Origin: an uncultured bacterium
Lineage (GTDB): Bacteria > Edwardsbacteria > AC1 > EtOH8
Length of the DNA stretch: 64,000 bases
Assembly: GCA_937863685.1 (NCBI GenBank)
Contig: CALMGM010000001.1
Span: forward strand, 1-64,000
Reading direction: 5' to 3'
This document shows positions 1-8,833 of the stretch, one piece after another; position 1 is the first letter of the stretch; each line of letters starts with the position of its first letter. A program made the translations under genes and the position numbers. Below the pieces are notes generated by a model. It was not told the DNA's origin and made no database searches. It worked only from the letters and a program-made list of their open reading frames with translations.

Positions 1-17
1 GCACCAGAAGGTTTTCA

Positions 18-51
18 GCAGCTGTCGTTAAAAACAGCTGCCTTTTATTTT
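18..51 (+). terminator. Rho-independent terminator of a gene left of the window
   Basis: Perfect 8-bp stem (18-25 with 34-41), 8-nt loop, then a T-rich run on the plus strand. It most likely ends a transcript that begins outside the window. Confidence 0.6.
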
Positions 52-240
52 CCGGGTTCCCCGCCAGCAGGAATGATAAAGGCTTATCGACGGCGGATCA
101 GCCGTTGCCGGGCCAATATCCTTCTGCCGGCTGAAAATCCCCGAGGGCCCACCAGTTTGACTTCTCGCTAGGCAGTAGTCCGCCTTGAGCGGGCACCAGG
201 AATATTCAAGGGACGATCATTTGATCGTCCCCTTTTTATT
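52..240 (+). ncRNA. Possible structured RNA ending in a strong terminator
   Basis: This stretch has no convincing reading frame but is rich in short complementary segments: CCGCC at about 61-65 with GGCGG at about 92-96 enclosing a GATAA/TTATC hairpin, a CAGCCG/CGGCTG pair, and CCGC/GCGG around 182-193. It ends in a 9-bp hairpin (210-218 with 223-231) followed by a T run, as an independent small RNA would. I could not match it to 6S RNA, RNase P RNA, tmRNA, SRP RNA or a riboswitch class I know. It could equally be an untranslated remnant. Confidence 0.3.
210..240 (+). terminator. Rho-independent terminator
   Basis: Nine-base-pair perfect stem (210-218 with 223-231), ATTT loop, then CTTTTTATTTT. 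It ends whatever is transcribed from 52-210 on the plus strand. Confidence 0.65.
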
Positions 241-242
241 TT

Positions 243-405
243 ACCTCTCCCCTGCCCCTCACCAATGTGGAGAGGGGTTTATTTTTACGCACAATAACGC
301 TCACTTAAAAATATGTCATCTAATAGGCCCCCTCCGCAGCGGAGGGATTAGGGGGCGATCAAATACCAAGGTGTATGTGTATTGCCCCGCATTAAGCGGG
401 GCAAT
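243..405. repeat. Cluster of palindromic intergenic elements
   Basis: Three separate palindromes lie in this gene-free stretch: CCTCTCC/GGAGAGG (about 244-277), CCCTCCG/CGGAGGG (about 332-348) nested inside a CCCCC/GGGGG pair, and a perfect 10-bp stem at 381-390 with 396-405. The last lies just downstream of the stop codon of the minus-strand lipoprotein gene and may help end its transcript, although no strong T run follows. The others look like dispersed REP-type elements. Confidence 0.45.
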
Positions 406-408
406 ACA

Positions 409-1020
409 TTACCTATTTGCTAATTCTACCAACTTTTCTTTTAATAAAACATAACCTTTTAGATTTTTTATTTGTGGCATTTTATCTATCTTTTTTATGA
501 TTTCTTTCACTTCTTTTGGGTCTTCTGGTGTTGTATTATAAATAATTCTTACACTCTCTGAATCCGGTAAGTTGATAACGGCCTTAATGAAATCTTCCTC
601 TGGTTTTTGCCAATGCTTTTCAATCATATCCGCGAAAATCTCACCTAATTCAGCATTGTTTTTATTGATAAGAGCCATTTTTATTGTATAGGTGATATTT
701 AAATTGCCTTTTAAAATTATACCAATAAATGTATTTAAGAGTTGTTCGTCTTCTTGCGTTTCCGGGAATGACTTTGCTTTGCTTCCAATTTTATTATTTT
801 CATTTAATTCATAATACTTTATAACAGAATCAATATTATTTGACGCATTATGTGCTATTGTAAAATTTTCAAGATTGTATTTTAAAGCACAATATATTGT
901 TGAGTCTTGTATAGTTTGCGCATTACTTTTAATATCAACTTTTGTATTATTATTTTCTTCTATTTTACCGCACGAATAAAATATTGCTGCGATGATTACG
1001 AATATTATTGTATTTCTCAT
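409..1020 (-). CDS. Small AT-rich lipoprotein of unknown function
   Basis: A 203-residue protein with a short signal peptide and a lipobox (F-Y-S-C, Cys17), so probably lipid-anchored in the cell envelope. The mature part is rich in Asn, Lys, Ile and Glu and is predicted soluble; I see no recognisable domain. The ATG is preceded by a GGGGG-type ribosome binding site. Base composition is clearly more AT-rich than the flanking genes, suggesting recent acquisition. It lies downstream of, and on the same strand as, the amidohydrolase gene, with a 22-bp gap. Confidence 0.7.
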   Translation of the reverse strand: MRNTIIFVIIAAIFYSCGKIEENNNTKVDIKSNAQTIQDSTIYCALKYNLENFTIAHNASNNIDSVIKYYELNENNKIGSKAKSFPETQEDEQLLNTFIGIILKGNLNITYTIKMALINKNNAELGEIFADMIEKHWQKPEEDFIKAVINLPDSESVRIIYNTTPEDPKEVKEIIKKIDKMPQIKNLKGYVLLKEKLVELANR

Positions 1021-1042
1021 ATAACCCCCAATAATTAATATT

Positions 1043-2617
1043 TTAAATTCCTCTCCCGCCGATAAAAGTCCTCTCCACTTTTATCTTGTGCACCTCCTCC
1101 GGTTTTATCTTGAAGATATCCTCCGACAGGCAGATAAAGTCCGCCGCCTTGCCCGGCTCCAGCGTCCCCTTCCAGCCCTCATCCCCCGAAGCATAGGCCG
1201 CGTCCACCGTATAGGCTTTTATCGCATTCCATAATGAAACCCTTTGCTCCGGATGGAACGGCGGACGATCCGGCGGGATCCTCTGCCGGGTGACGGCCGC
1301 CTGGATGGCCCGGAACGGATCGGGTGTTTCGATGGGACAATCCGAGCCGAAGACCATCCTGGCCCTGCTCCTGGACAGATCCCCGAACGGGTAGGCATAG
1401 GCCCCCCGCGCGCCCCAGTATCTTTCTATGAGATCCAGATCGGAGGGGCAGTGTATGGGCTGCACCGAGGCGATGATGTCCATTTCTTTGAATCTGGCGA
1501 TATCATCGGGATGGACCAGCTGGCAGTGCTCTATCCGATGCCGCAGATCTTTATTGAGATCCTTGGCCTTCTGAAAGGTATCCAAAACCAGGCGGTTAGC
1601 GGCATCGCCGATGGCATGAATAGCGCAGGCCAGCCCGTTCTGTGAGGCCCGGCTAACCAGGGCCAGCAGTTCCCCGGGCGGCATAGTGTTCATGCCCAAT
1701 GAGGGGCTGTTGCGGTACGGCTCAAGCATCAATGCCGTCTGTGAGCCCAGCGAGCCGTCGGCGAAGAGTTTTACCCCCCCGATCTTCAAATTCCTGTCCC
1801 CGAAGCCGCTTTTTATCCCGGCCGAGACCAGTCCGTCCAGGGCCTTGATGTTGTGGTAAAGCGTTCCTCGTAAGAATAATTTATTCCGCCTTGCCAGGGA
1901 CTGCAGGATATCGAATTCCTCCACCCCCTCCATGTTATGGAACCCGGTCAGGCCCATTTTGGCGAACATCTTCTGGCCCTGGATCACGGCCCGGGAATAT
2001 TCCTCAATTGACGCTTTGGGAGCCAGGCGGTAGTAGTGATTGGCCGCCTCCTCCCGCAGCAGACCGCTGGGCTTGCCCCTGGCGTCGCGCTCTATGGCGC
2101 CGCCGGGAATATCCGGCGTTTGGGAGTGGATATCCAGGGCCACCAGAGCTGACGAATTGAGCCAAACGGTGTGCCAGTCCTTGCTCCACAGCATCACCGG
2201 ATTGTTGATGGACACCGTGTCCAGGTCCTGGGCGGACGGCAGGCGGTCGTCGCTCCAGATATTCTTGTTCCAGCCGCCGCCGATGACCCACTGCCCGGGC
2301 GCCTTCCCGGTGACATATCTGGCTATAACCGACAAACATTCTTTTATGGACCGGATACCGTCCAGGTCAGGCCGGGAGGCCAGCAGGCAATAATTGCAGA
2401 AATGGGTATGGCAGTCGGTGAAGCCCGGCAGGACCACCTTCCCATTGAGGTCGATGATTTCCGGTTTCAGGGCCTTGTATTTTCCCAGTATCTGGCTGTT
2501 CCCGCCCACATCCAGGATGGCTCCGCCCCCGGCATCGCAGGCCAGAGCCTTGGCCCTCTGCCGCCCCTTCATGGTAAAGATGTCGGCGTTGATGATGACG
2601 GTTATGGAATTCTTCAT
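1043..2617 (-). CDS. YtcJ-like metal-dependent amidohydrolase
   Basis: A 524-residue enzyme of amidohydrolase family 3, a TIM-barrel hydrolase with a composite beta-sandwich at its ends. The first metal-binding motif H-x-H is His70/His72 (context T-D-C-H-T-H), barrel histidines appear in A-I-H-A-I-G-D and R-I-E-H-C, and the late Asp lies in F-G-S-D-C-P. Full length for the family. The substrate is unknown; relatives act on N-substituted amino acids or cyclic amides. No signal peptide, so cytoplasmic. The ATG directly follows the stop codon of the ABC-F gene, implying co-transcription. Confidence 0.88.
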   Translation of the reverse strand: MKNSITVIINADIFTMKGRQRAKALACDAGGGAILDVGGNSQILGKYKALKPEIIDLNGKVVLPGFTDCHTHFCNYCLLASRPDLDGIRSIKECLSVIARYVTGKAPGQWVIGGGWNKNIWSDDRLPSAQDLDTVSINNPVMLWSKDWHTVWLNSSALVALDIHSQTPDIPGGAIERDARGKPSGLLREEAANHYYRLAPKASIEEYSRAVIQGQKMFAKMGLTGFHNMEGVEEFDILQSLARRNKLFLRGTLYHNIKALDGLVSAGIKSGFGDRNLKIGGVKLFADGSLGSQTALMLEPYRNSPSLGMNTMPPGELLALVSRASQNGLACAIHAIGDAANRLVLDTFQKAKDLNKDLRHRIEHCQLVHPDDIARFKEMDIIASVQPIHCPSDLDLIERYWGARGAYAYPFGDLSRSRARMVFGSDCPIETPDPFRAIQAAVTRQRIPPDRPPFHPEQRVSLWNAIKAYTVDAAYASGDEGWKGTLEPGKAADFICLSEDIFKIKPEEVHKIKVERTFIGGRGI

Positions 2618-4558
2618 CTACTCGCTTTTCGCATGATAATGTTCCCAGCGGTCCAGCAGCCTCTGCAGCTCCTGCTTGTTGCCGTCGAACTCGTTCATCA
2701 GCTCCTTCATTTTATCGCCGTTCTTATAGACCTCGGGATCGGCCAGGCCGCCGGAGGGCGATTCCAAATGTCTCTGCCGGGCCTCCAGTTTCGCAATGCG
2801 GTGCTCCAGCTCGGAGATCAGTTTCAGCCTCTTGCGCTCCTCGGCCGCCTCCCGGGCCTTGCGCCGCTTGGCCTCCTGCCAGTCCGTCTTTTCCTCGCTG
2901 GTCGGTTCGGGTTTGGGATCATTGCCGGCGGCCTGGTTAGACTGGCGGTCCAGCTCCTTTTTATACAGATATTCGGAATAATTTCCGGGATACACCTTTA
3001 TCGCCTGGTCGGCCACCTCGATGATGGTGTCCACCACCTGGTCGATGATGTAGCGGTCGTGGGTCACCAGCACCACCGTCCCGTTGAACTCTTTTAGGGC
3101 CTGCTCCAGCACCTCCTTGCCCTTCAGGTCCAGGTGATTGGTGGGCTCGTCCATTATCAGCAGATTGGCCGGCAGCAGCAAGGTACAGCACAGGGCCAGC
3201 CGGGCCTTCTCCCCGCCGGACAGCACTTTGACCGGCTTGAAGACATCGTCCCCGGAGAACAGAAAAGCGCCCAGGATGGTCCGCACCCGGCCCGGGGTCT
3301 CGGTGGGGATGACCGATTCCACCTGTTCCATCACCGTCTTTGCGGGATCCAGCATCTCGGCGGTGTGCTGGGCAAAATAGGCGATGCTGACATTGGGATA
3401 CAGATTCTTCTGCCCCCGGGTGACCTCCTCTACCCCGGCCATCATCTTCAGCAGGGTGGTCTTGCCGGCCCCGTTGACCCCCAACAGGCCTATCTTGTGG
3501 CCCTTCTCCACCAGGAAGTCGATGTCCTTGAGCACCACCTTGTCGCCGTAGCATTTGGTGACGTTGGCCAGCTCCAGCATCCGCCGTCCGCAGTGGGGAG
3601 CCTCCGGCAGGCCCAGCCGGAAACTGCGCCGGCTCTGGGGTATCTCTATCCTCTCCGACAGCAGTTTCTCCAGCATCTTCTCCCGGCTGTGCACCATGGC
3701 CCGCTTGATGAAGTTGCCCCTCCAGCGGGCGATGAACTCCCGGATATGCTCGATCTCCTTGGCCTGCTCCTCCTTCTGCTTGACCAGCAGTTCCCGGCGC
3801 TTCTCCTTCTCCTCCAGGTAGCCGGAGTAATTGGTATGATAGAGCGAAAAGCGCCCCAGGTCCAGCTCGTATATCTTTTTGATGGTCCGGTCGATGAAAT
3901 ACCGGTCGTGCGAGATCACCACCATCGAGCCCTTGAAGCCTTTGAGATAGCCCTCCAGGAAGTCCATGGACTCGATGTCCAGGTGGTTGGTGGGCTCGTC
4001 CAGAAACAGGTAGGAGGGCTCCTCCAGTAAAAGCTTGGCCAGAGCCAGGCGCATCTGCCAGCCGCCGGAGAAATTCTCCACCGGCTGGTCCAGATCGGCC
4101 GGGGAAAATCCCAGCCCCTGCAGCACCGATCGGCCCCGGGTCTCCAGCAGGTAGCCGTCAAATCCCTCGAACATCTGATGCAGTTCGCCGTAGCGTTCCA
4201 CCACCGGGGCCAGTTCGGGGTCATCCTGGTCCATGGTGGACATCAGGCTGGAGAGCTGGTCTATCTCCTCCTGGATGGAGCGCTGGTCGGCGAAGACCGA
4301 CAGCGCCTCTTCCAGAACGGACCGGCCGGCCAGCACCACCTCCTCCTGGGGCAGATATCCGGTGCGCATGCCCTTGGAGCAGGCCCTCCGGCCCTGGGTG
4401 GGTGCCATCAAGCCCAGGGCCACCTTGAACAGGGTGGTCTTGCCGGCCCCGTTGGGGCCTACCAGGGCTATCCGTTCGTTAAGACCGATATTCCATCCCA
4501 AATTCTTGAAAAGGGTCTTATCGCCAAATGACACATTTATGTTGGAAAGCTGGATCAT
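2618..4558 (-). CDS. ABC-F family ATPase (ribosome-associated type)
   Basis: A 646-residue protein with two ABC ATPase domains and no membrane segments. Walker A motifs are G-P-N-G-A-G-K-T (about residue 33) and G-V-N-G-A-G-K-T (about 350); signatures F-S-G-G-W and L-S-G-G-E are each followed by D-E-P-T-N-H-L-D. The interdomain linker is charged, and the C-terminus is a Lys/Glu-rich coiled coil, as in Uup and YheS. ABC-F proteins act on the ribosome as translation factors or antibiotic-protection factors. The start M-I-Q-L-S-N at 4558 fits the family; an upstream ATG at 4699 would add an implausible tail overlapping the divergent promoter. Confidence 0.9.
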   Translation of the reverse strand: MIQLSNINVSFGDKTLFKNLGWNIGLNERIALVGPNGAGKTTLFKVALGLMAPTQGRRACSKGMRTGYLPQEEVVLAGRSVLEEALSVFADQRSIQEEIDQLSSLMSTMDQDDPELAPVVERYGELHQMFEGFDGYLLETRGRSVLQGLGFSPADLDQPVENFSGGWQMRLALAKLLLEEPSYLFLDEPTNHLDIESMDFLEGYLKGFKGSMVVISHDRYFIDRTIKKIYELDLGRFSLYHTNYSGYLEEKEKRRELLVKQKEEQAKEIEHIREFIARWRGNFIKRAMVHSREKMLEKLLSERIEIPQSRRSFRLGLPEAPHCGRRMLELANVTKCYGDKVVLKDIDFLVEKGHKIGLLGVNGAGKTTLLKMMAGVEEVTRGQKNLYPNVSIAYFAQHTAEMLDPAKTVMEQVESVIPTETPGRVRTILGAFLFSGDDVFKPVKVLSGGEKARLALCCTLLLPANLLIMDEPTNHLDLKGKEVLEQALKEFNGTVVLVTHDRYIIDQVVDTIIEVADQAIKVYPGNYSEYLYKKELDRQSNQAAGNDPKPEPTSEEKTDWQEAKRRKAREAAEERKRLKLISELEHRIAKLEARQRHLESPSGGLADPEVYKNGDKMKELMNEFDGNKQELQRLLDRWEHYHAKSE

Positions 4559-4600
4559 AGGATTGATTTTACCATAAAATGCCGGGCGATTGCAAAGGGC

Positions 4601-4629
4601 TTGACTTTTCATCCCGCGAGAGCGATAAT
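4601..4629 (+). promoter_or_regulatory. Sigma-70 promoter for the endonuclease I gene
   Basis: TTGACT (4601-4606), a 17-nt spacer and GATAAT (4624-4629), with the ATG 28 nt beyond. It lies in the 98-bp gap between the divergent ABC-F and endonuclease genes. Confidence 0.6.
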
Positions 4630-4656
4630 TACTTCGGATCGATGAAAAGGATGGAC

Positions 4657-5757
4657 ATGAAAAATCTAAAATTATGCCTATTGGCAATTTCAGTGACACT
4701 ATCTACCTTAGGATTGGTTTTCGCCGGGACCGTCCCGCCGGATTCCACCATCTTCCCGGGCCAGACCGGCGCCACCTTGCGGAATTCGCTGATCTCCGCC
4801 TATAAATCTACCGCCAATCTGGGTTACGATGCCGGGCGGGACACCATGTACGGAGTGATCGATAAGCTAAACGACAGCCTGGAATGCGTCTACAGCGGAT
4901 ATAAGATCTATATGCAGCCGGGCCAGGATCCCAGCACCTGGGCCTACGATCATGACATCAACTGCGAGCATAGCTGGCCCCAGAGCCTGCTGTCTTCCGG
5001 CACCGCCGTCTCCGATCTGCACCACCTCTTTCCCACCGATATCGAAGTGAACGGTGCCAGAGACAACAATCCCTTTGCGGAGATCCCTGATAATCTAACA
5101 ACCATTTGGTATTACAATAATACCACCACCTCCGCGATACCGTCCTCGAATATCAATCTCTATGCCGAGAATCGATCAAATACTGTGTTTGAGCCGCGCG
5201 AAGCACAAAAAGGAAATACTGCCCGGGCTATGTACTACATGCTTACCTTCTGGCAATCAAATTATATCGACTCAACCTGGTGGACCGGACAAAGGGATAT
5301 CCTCTATGCCTGGCACGCCAGCGACCCGGCCGATGCCCGGGAGATCGCCCGCACCAAGAAGATCGCCACCTACCAACAGGGCAAGGTCAATCCCTTCGTG
5401 CTGGACAGCACTTTGATCCGCCGAGCCTACTTTCCGGCTTTGGGAGTGGCGGACAATCCTCCGATCAACATAGCGGATAAGAACAGATTGTTCCAGAATC
5501 GTCCTAATCCTTTCAAGGAACGCACGATCATAAGCTACACCCTCTCTTCGCCGGGGCAGGCGCAGATAGAGATTTACAACCTCTTGGGGCAGGCAGTTAA
5601 GATGATCAAGGCGGATAAACCAACCCCCGGCAGATATGAATTTGAATGGAACGGCACCGACCAGGCAGGCAGGATTCTTCCGCCGGGGGTGTATTTTTAC
5701 CGGCTTTCGGTCAAAAGCAAAACGGTTGACCTGAAGCGAATGATGCTGCTGAAATGA
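4657..5757 (+). CDS. Secreted endonuclease I family nuclease with C-terminal sorting domain
   Basis: A 366-residue exported protein with a signal peptide (cleavage near V-F-A-G). Residues about 70-240 form an endonuclease I (His-Me finger) domain; the key segment is C-E-H-S-W-P-Q-S followed by D-L-H-H-L-F-P-T-D and N-x-x-R-x-N-N-P-F. Such enzymes cut DNA or RNA non-specifically outside the cytoplasm. The last ~85 residues are a FlgD-like/type-IX-like module (F-Q-N-R-P-N-P-F ... G-V-Y-F-Y-R-L), shared with two other proteins here. The ATG at 4657 has AAAAGG six bases upstream; in-frame ATGs at 4579, 4642 and 4651 lie ahead of or inside that site. Confidence 0.88.
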   Translation: MKNLKLCLLAISVTLSTLGLVFAGTVPPDSTIFPGQTGATLRNSLISAYKSTANLGYDAGRDTMYGVIDKLNDSLECVYSGYKIYMQPGQDPSTWAYDHDINCEHSWPQSLLSSGTAVSDLHHLFPTDIEVNGARDNNPFAEIPDNLTTIWYYNNTTTSAIPSSNINLYAENRSNTVFEPREAQKGNTARAMYYMLTFWQSNYIDSTWWTGQRDILYAWHASDPADAREIARTKKIATYQQGKVNPFVLDSTLIRRAYFPALGVADNPPINIADKNRLFQNRPNPFKERTIISYTLSSPGQAQIEIYNLLGQAVKMIKADKPTPGRYEFEWNGTDQAGRILPPGVYFYRLSVKSKTVDLKRMMLLK

Positions 5758-5762
5758 AGAAA

Positions 5763-5784
5763 GGGCCGGATTTCCGGCCCTTTT
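5763..5784. terminator. Bidirectional terminator between convergent genes
   Basis: GGGCCGG at 5763-5769 pairs with CCGGCCC at 5774-5780, with T runs on both strands. It separates the convergent endonuclease and GT9 genes. Confidence 0.75.
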
Positions 5785-5797
5785 GATTTATCAGCAA

Positions 5798-6904
5798 CTA
5801 AAAGATATCTTCCCGGGACAGCATCCTCCTGATGCCCGACTGGACCACATCCAGCTCGGCCGAGGCGCAGGTCTTGTCCAACCCCCGGACCCCGTAAAAA
5901 TTCCTGTTCAAGGGCCGCCAGAACTCCGGTTCGCTCCGGCCGAAGATGGCAAAGGTGGGGGTGCCCAGCGCAGCCGCCAGATGCATCACCCCGGTATCGT
6001 TGCAGACCATCAGCCTCAGCGGTTTCATCACCGAGGCCAGCTGGCGGATGTTCAGTCCGGACATTATTTTGATGTCGCTCTTCACCAGTCCCAGAAACCT
6101 CTCCCCCAGTTCCTCCTCCCCCGGCCCCCAAAAGACCGCTACCTGAAACCCGAACTCCTTGACCAGCCAGTCCGCCAGGGCGGCATAATTCTGGTGCGGC
6201 CAGCGGTTGCAAATATTGTAGGCTCCCAGATGGATGCCCACCGTCCGCTCCGGCATGATATGGTTCCTGTAAAGGATGTCCCTCCCCTGCTCCTCCTCCT
6301 GGGCCGACAGGGTGCATCGCTCCCCCATGTCGCCGGTCCCGATGCCCAGGTACTCCAGGATCTTCAGATTGCGGCGGGTCTCATGGGTCCGCTCCCCGTA
6401 ACCGGGGGCCAGCAGGTTATAAAACAGGTTACCCCTGACCCCCGGGAACGGATTCTCGGCCGAGCCCAAAATATATTTGGCCCCGGTCAAAACCGCCAGA
6501 ATGTCGCTGGAAAGCGAGTGGGATATGGTATTGAGCACAATAGCCAGGTCGCAGCCCTGCCTTAATCCCTTCCACAGCCTCCACAGCTTGGCCGGGGAGG
6601 CCTGATAAAGCTTTTCCGGGAAGACCAGGATCCGGTCTATGTCGGGATGGTGCTCCAGCACCCGGTAGGTATACTGCCGGGCCACCACGGTGATCCGGGC
6701 TTGGGGCAGGGACTGCCGGATGGCCCTGAAGGCCGGGGTGGACAACAACAGGTCCCCCAGCTGGTCATGCTGGCGAATGACTATCACCCGTTCGATCAGC
6801 GACAGGTCCACCTCCCGGGGTTGGTAATGCCGGCCAGGCAGGATCATCCCCATGATCTTCAGCAGGGCGGCTTTGAATATTTTCTCTAATGCCGGCAGCC
6901 TCAT
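5798..6904 (-). CDS. Glycosyltransferase family 9 (heptosyltransferase-like)
   Basis: A 368-residue GT9 (GT-B fold) enzyme, the family of LPS heptosyltransferases such as WaaC/WaaF. Seen: the N-terminal V-I-R-Q-H-D-Q-L-G-D-L motif near residue 45, and the C-terminal C-N-D-T-G-V-M-H-L-A-A-A-L-G-T-P motif near residue 307 with F-G-R-S-E-P shortly after. It probably adds a sugar to LPS or a related surface glycan at the inner face of the inner membrane. Its ATG overlaps the TGA of the upstream MsbA-like exporter gene by four bases, so the two are translationally coupled. Confidence 0.88.
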   Translation of the reverse strand: MRLPALEKIFKAALLKIMGMILPGRHYQPREVDLSLIERVIVIRQHDQLGDLLLSTPAFRAIRQSLPQARITVVARQYTYRVLEHHPDIDRILVFPEKLYQASPAKLWRLWKGLRQGCDLAIVLNTISHSLSSDILAVLTGAKYILGSAENPFPGVRGNLFYNLLAPGYGERTHETRRNLKILEYLGIGTGDMGERCTLSAQEEEQGRDILYRNHIMPERTVGIHLGAYNICNRWPHQNYAALADWLVKEFGFQVAVFWGPGEEELGERFLGLVKSDIKIMSGLNIRQLASVMKPLRLMVCNDTGVMHLAAALGTPTFAIFGRSEPEFWRPLNRNFYGVRGLDKTCASAELDVVQSGIRRMLSREDIF

Positions 6905-8790
6905 ATCGCGCCCGACGGATCCCCCTCTTTGTTGAATTGGAGATTGTACAGCTTCCAGTACAGGCCCCGGCCCTCCAGCAGGTCCTGATGTTTTCCCATT
7001 TCCGCGATCCGGCCCTTGTCCATCACCGCTATCCGGTCGGCCCGCTGGATGGTGGACAGCCGGTGGGCTATCACTATGGCGGTGCGGTTGGACATCAACC
7101 GGTCGATGGCCTGCTGCACCAGCACCTCCGACTGGGCGTCCAGGGCCGAGGTGGCCTCGTCAAATATCAAAATGGGCGGGTTCTTCAGGATGGCCCGGGC
7201 GATGGATATCCGCTGGCGTTCCCCGCCCGAAAGCCTGACCCCCCGTTCCCCGATGACGGTCCGGTATCCCTCCGGCATCTGGGATACGAACTGGTGGGCG
7301 TTGGCGGCCCGGGCGGCCTCCTCAACCTGCTGCTGGGTGGCCTCCCGCTTGCCGTAGGCTATATTGTTGAATATGGTGTCGTGGAACAATATGGTCTCCT
7401 GGCCCACTATGCCCATCAGCTGGCGCAGCGATTTCGAGTCCAGCTCCCGCAGATCCTTTCCGTCCAGAAAGATCGCCCCCTTGGTGGGGTCATAGAACCG
7501 CGGGATCATGTCTACCAGGGTCGATTTACCGGCCCCCGAGGGACCCACCAGGGCCAGCATCTCTCCCCGCTTTATCTCCAGGTTTATTTCTTTTAGCACC
7601 TCTTCCCCGCCGGCGGCAGGCCCGGAGTTGTCGGTATTTTGGCCGTCATTATAAGCAAAACTGACGTTCTTAAAATGGATCGTCTGGTTGAAGCAATCTA
7701 TCGAGACGGCATCGGGCCGGTCAACAATCTCCGGTTCCTGACCGAGAAGGCCGAATATCCTCTCGGCTGCCGCCAAACCGTGCTGTATGCTGGAATTGAC
7801 GCCGGCCATCCCGTTCAAGGGCTGGATCATGGAAAAAGCCGCCGCTAAAAAGACAAAAAACCGTTCCGGCCCGATAGCGTTTGCCCCGGCAATATAGTCC
7901 TTGGCTATCCAAATGATAAGTACCCCGACCAGGGCTCCCATATATTCCGTCAGCGGGGCTGACATCGCCGACATGGTTTCGAATTTGAATATCGTCCGGT
8001 AATATTCCTTGTTGCTTCTCCCGAATTTTTCCATCTCATATTCCTCGGTGGCAAAAGTCTTGACCAGTCTTATCCCGGAGATATTCTCGGCCACGATTGC
8101 GCTCAGGTCGGCGATCCTTTCCTGGAGGCGCCCTCCCCTTTTTCTTAGTTTGCGGCCGATCAGGGTAATCAGCAACAGACAGCCGGGAAGGATCAACATG
8201 GCGATGAAGGACAATTTCCAGGCCGCGATTATGACTATCGCCAGATAGACCATCACCTGGAACGATTGTCTCATTATCGACAATGATCCCTCGGTTATGG
8301 CCCCCCGTACCATATTGACATCGTTGGTCAGCCGGGACACCACCTGACCGACCTTGTTGCGCTGAAAATAGCCCAGCGAAAGCTGCTGCAGATGGCCATA
8401 CATCTGGTTCCTGATGTCCATGGTGATGTGTTGTTCAATATACACCGTCAGTATGCGTTGCAGATAATTGAACAGGTTCTTAATGAAGAATACCGCCAAT
8501 ATTATCCAGCACAGCTTGGCGATCCCGGAGATGCGTCCCCCTCTGGTCAGCCACCACAAGAACCAGTTTTTAAGCTGCCCCAAGGTGCTGCTTAAGCCTG
8601 CGGATAGATCGATTTTAAAAACTTGCTGGGAAATTTGTTCCGGCTGGCTGAACAGCACCTTCATGAAAGGTGCGATCACTCCCAGGGAAGCCCCGGAAAA
8701 AATTGCCAGGAACATCATGCATATCAAAGACAGGATGAACTGTTTTTTATATGGCGCCAGGTAGCTTAACAGACGCAGATAAAGACGCAT
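6901..8790 (-). CDS. MsbA-like ABC exporter (permease-ATPase fusion)
   Basis: A 629-residue half-transporter. The first ~330 residues hold six membrane segments of the ABC type-1 exporter fold. The ATPase domain (about 375-615) has Walker A G-P-S-G-A-G-K-S-T near residue 412, signature L-S-G-G-E-R-Q-R and Walker B I-L-I-F-D-E-A-T. It works as a homodimer; MsbA and its relatives flip lipid A or lipid-linked glycans or export lipids. Coupling to a GT9 gene favours an LPS or glycolipid substrate, but that is inference. Confidence 0.85.
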   Translation of the reverse strand: MRLYLRLLSYLAPYKKQFILSLICMMFLAIFSGASLGVIAPFMKVLFSQPEQISQQVFKIDLSAGLSSTLGQLKNWFLWWLTRGGRISGIAKLCWIILAVFFIKNLFNYLQRILTVYIEQHITMDIRNQMYGHLQQLSLGYFQRNKVGQVVSRLTNDVNMVRGAITEGSLSIMRQSFQVMVYLAIVIIAAWKLSFIAMLILPGCLLLITLIGRKLRKRGGRLQERIADLSAIVAENISGIRLVKTFATEEYEMEKFGRSNKEYYRTIFKFETMSAMSAPLTEYMGALVGVLIIWIAKDYIAGANAIGPERFFVFLAAAFSMIQPLNGMAGVNSSIQHGLAAAERIFGLLGQEPEIVDRPDAVSIDCFNQTIHFKNVSFAYNDGQNTDNSGPAAGGEEVLKEINLEIKRGEMLALVGPSGAGKSTLVDMIPRFYDPTKGAIFLDGKDLRELDSKSLRQLMGIVGQETILFHDTIFNNIAYGKREATQQQVEEAARAANAHQFVSQMPEGYRTVIGERGVRLSGGERQRISIARAILKNPPILIFDEATSALDAQSEVLVQQAIDRLMSNRTAIVIAHRLSTIQRADRIAVMDKGRIAEMGKHQDLLEGRGLYWKLYNLQFNKEGDPSGAI

Positions 8791-8798
8791 AATATTCC

Positions 8799-8827
8799 TT
8801 GACCTTATTGGTTTTTTATGATATTTT
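8799..8827 (+). promoter_or_regulatory. Predicted promoter giving a leaderless transcript
   Basis: TTGACC (8799-8804), 17-nt spacer, TATTTT (8822-8827). The expected transcription start, seven bases after the -10 box, is the A of the ATG at 8834, and no Shine-Dalgarno sequence is present. Confidence 0.4.
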
Positions 8828-8833
8828 TAAAAT

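Noticed and set aside
2171-3097. Long plus-strand open frames such as 2171-3097, 3134-4030, 29568-30680 and 59628-61304
   Set aside because: They lie antisense to genes with clear domain motifs and have low-complexity, frame-shadow composition caused by GC-rich third codon positions.
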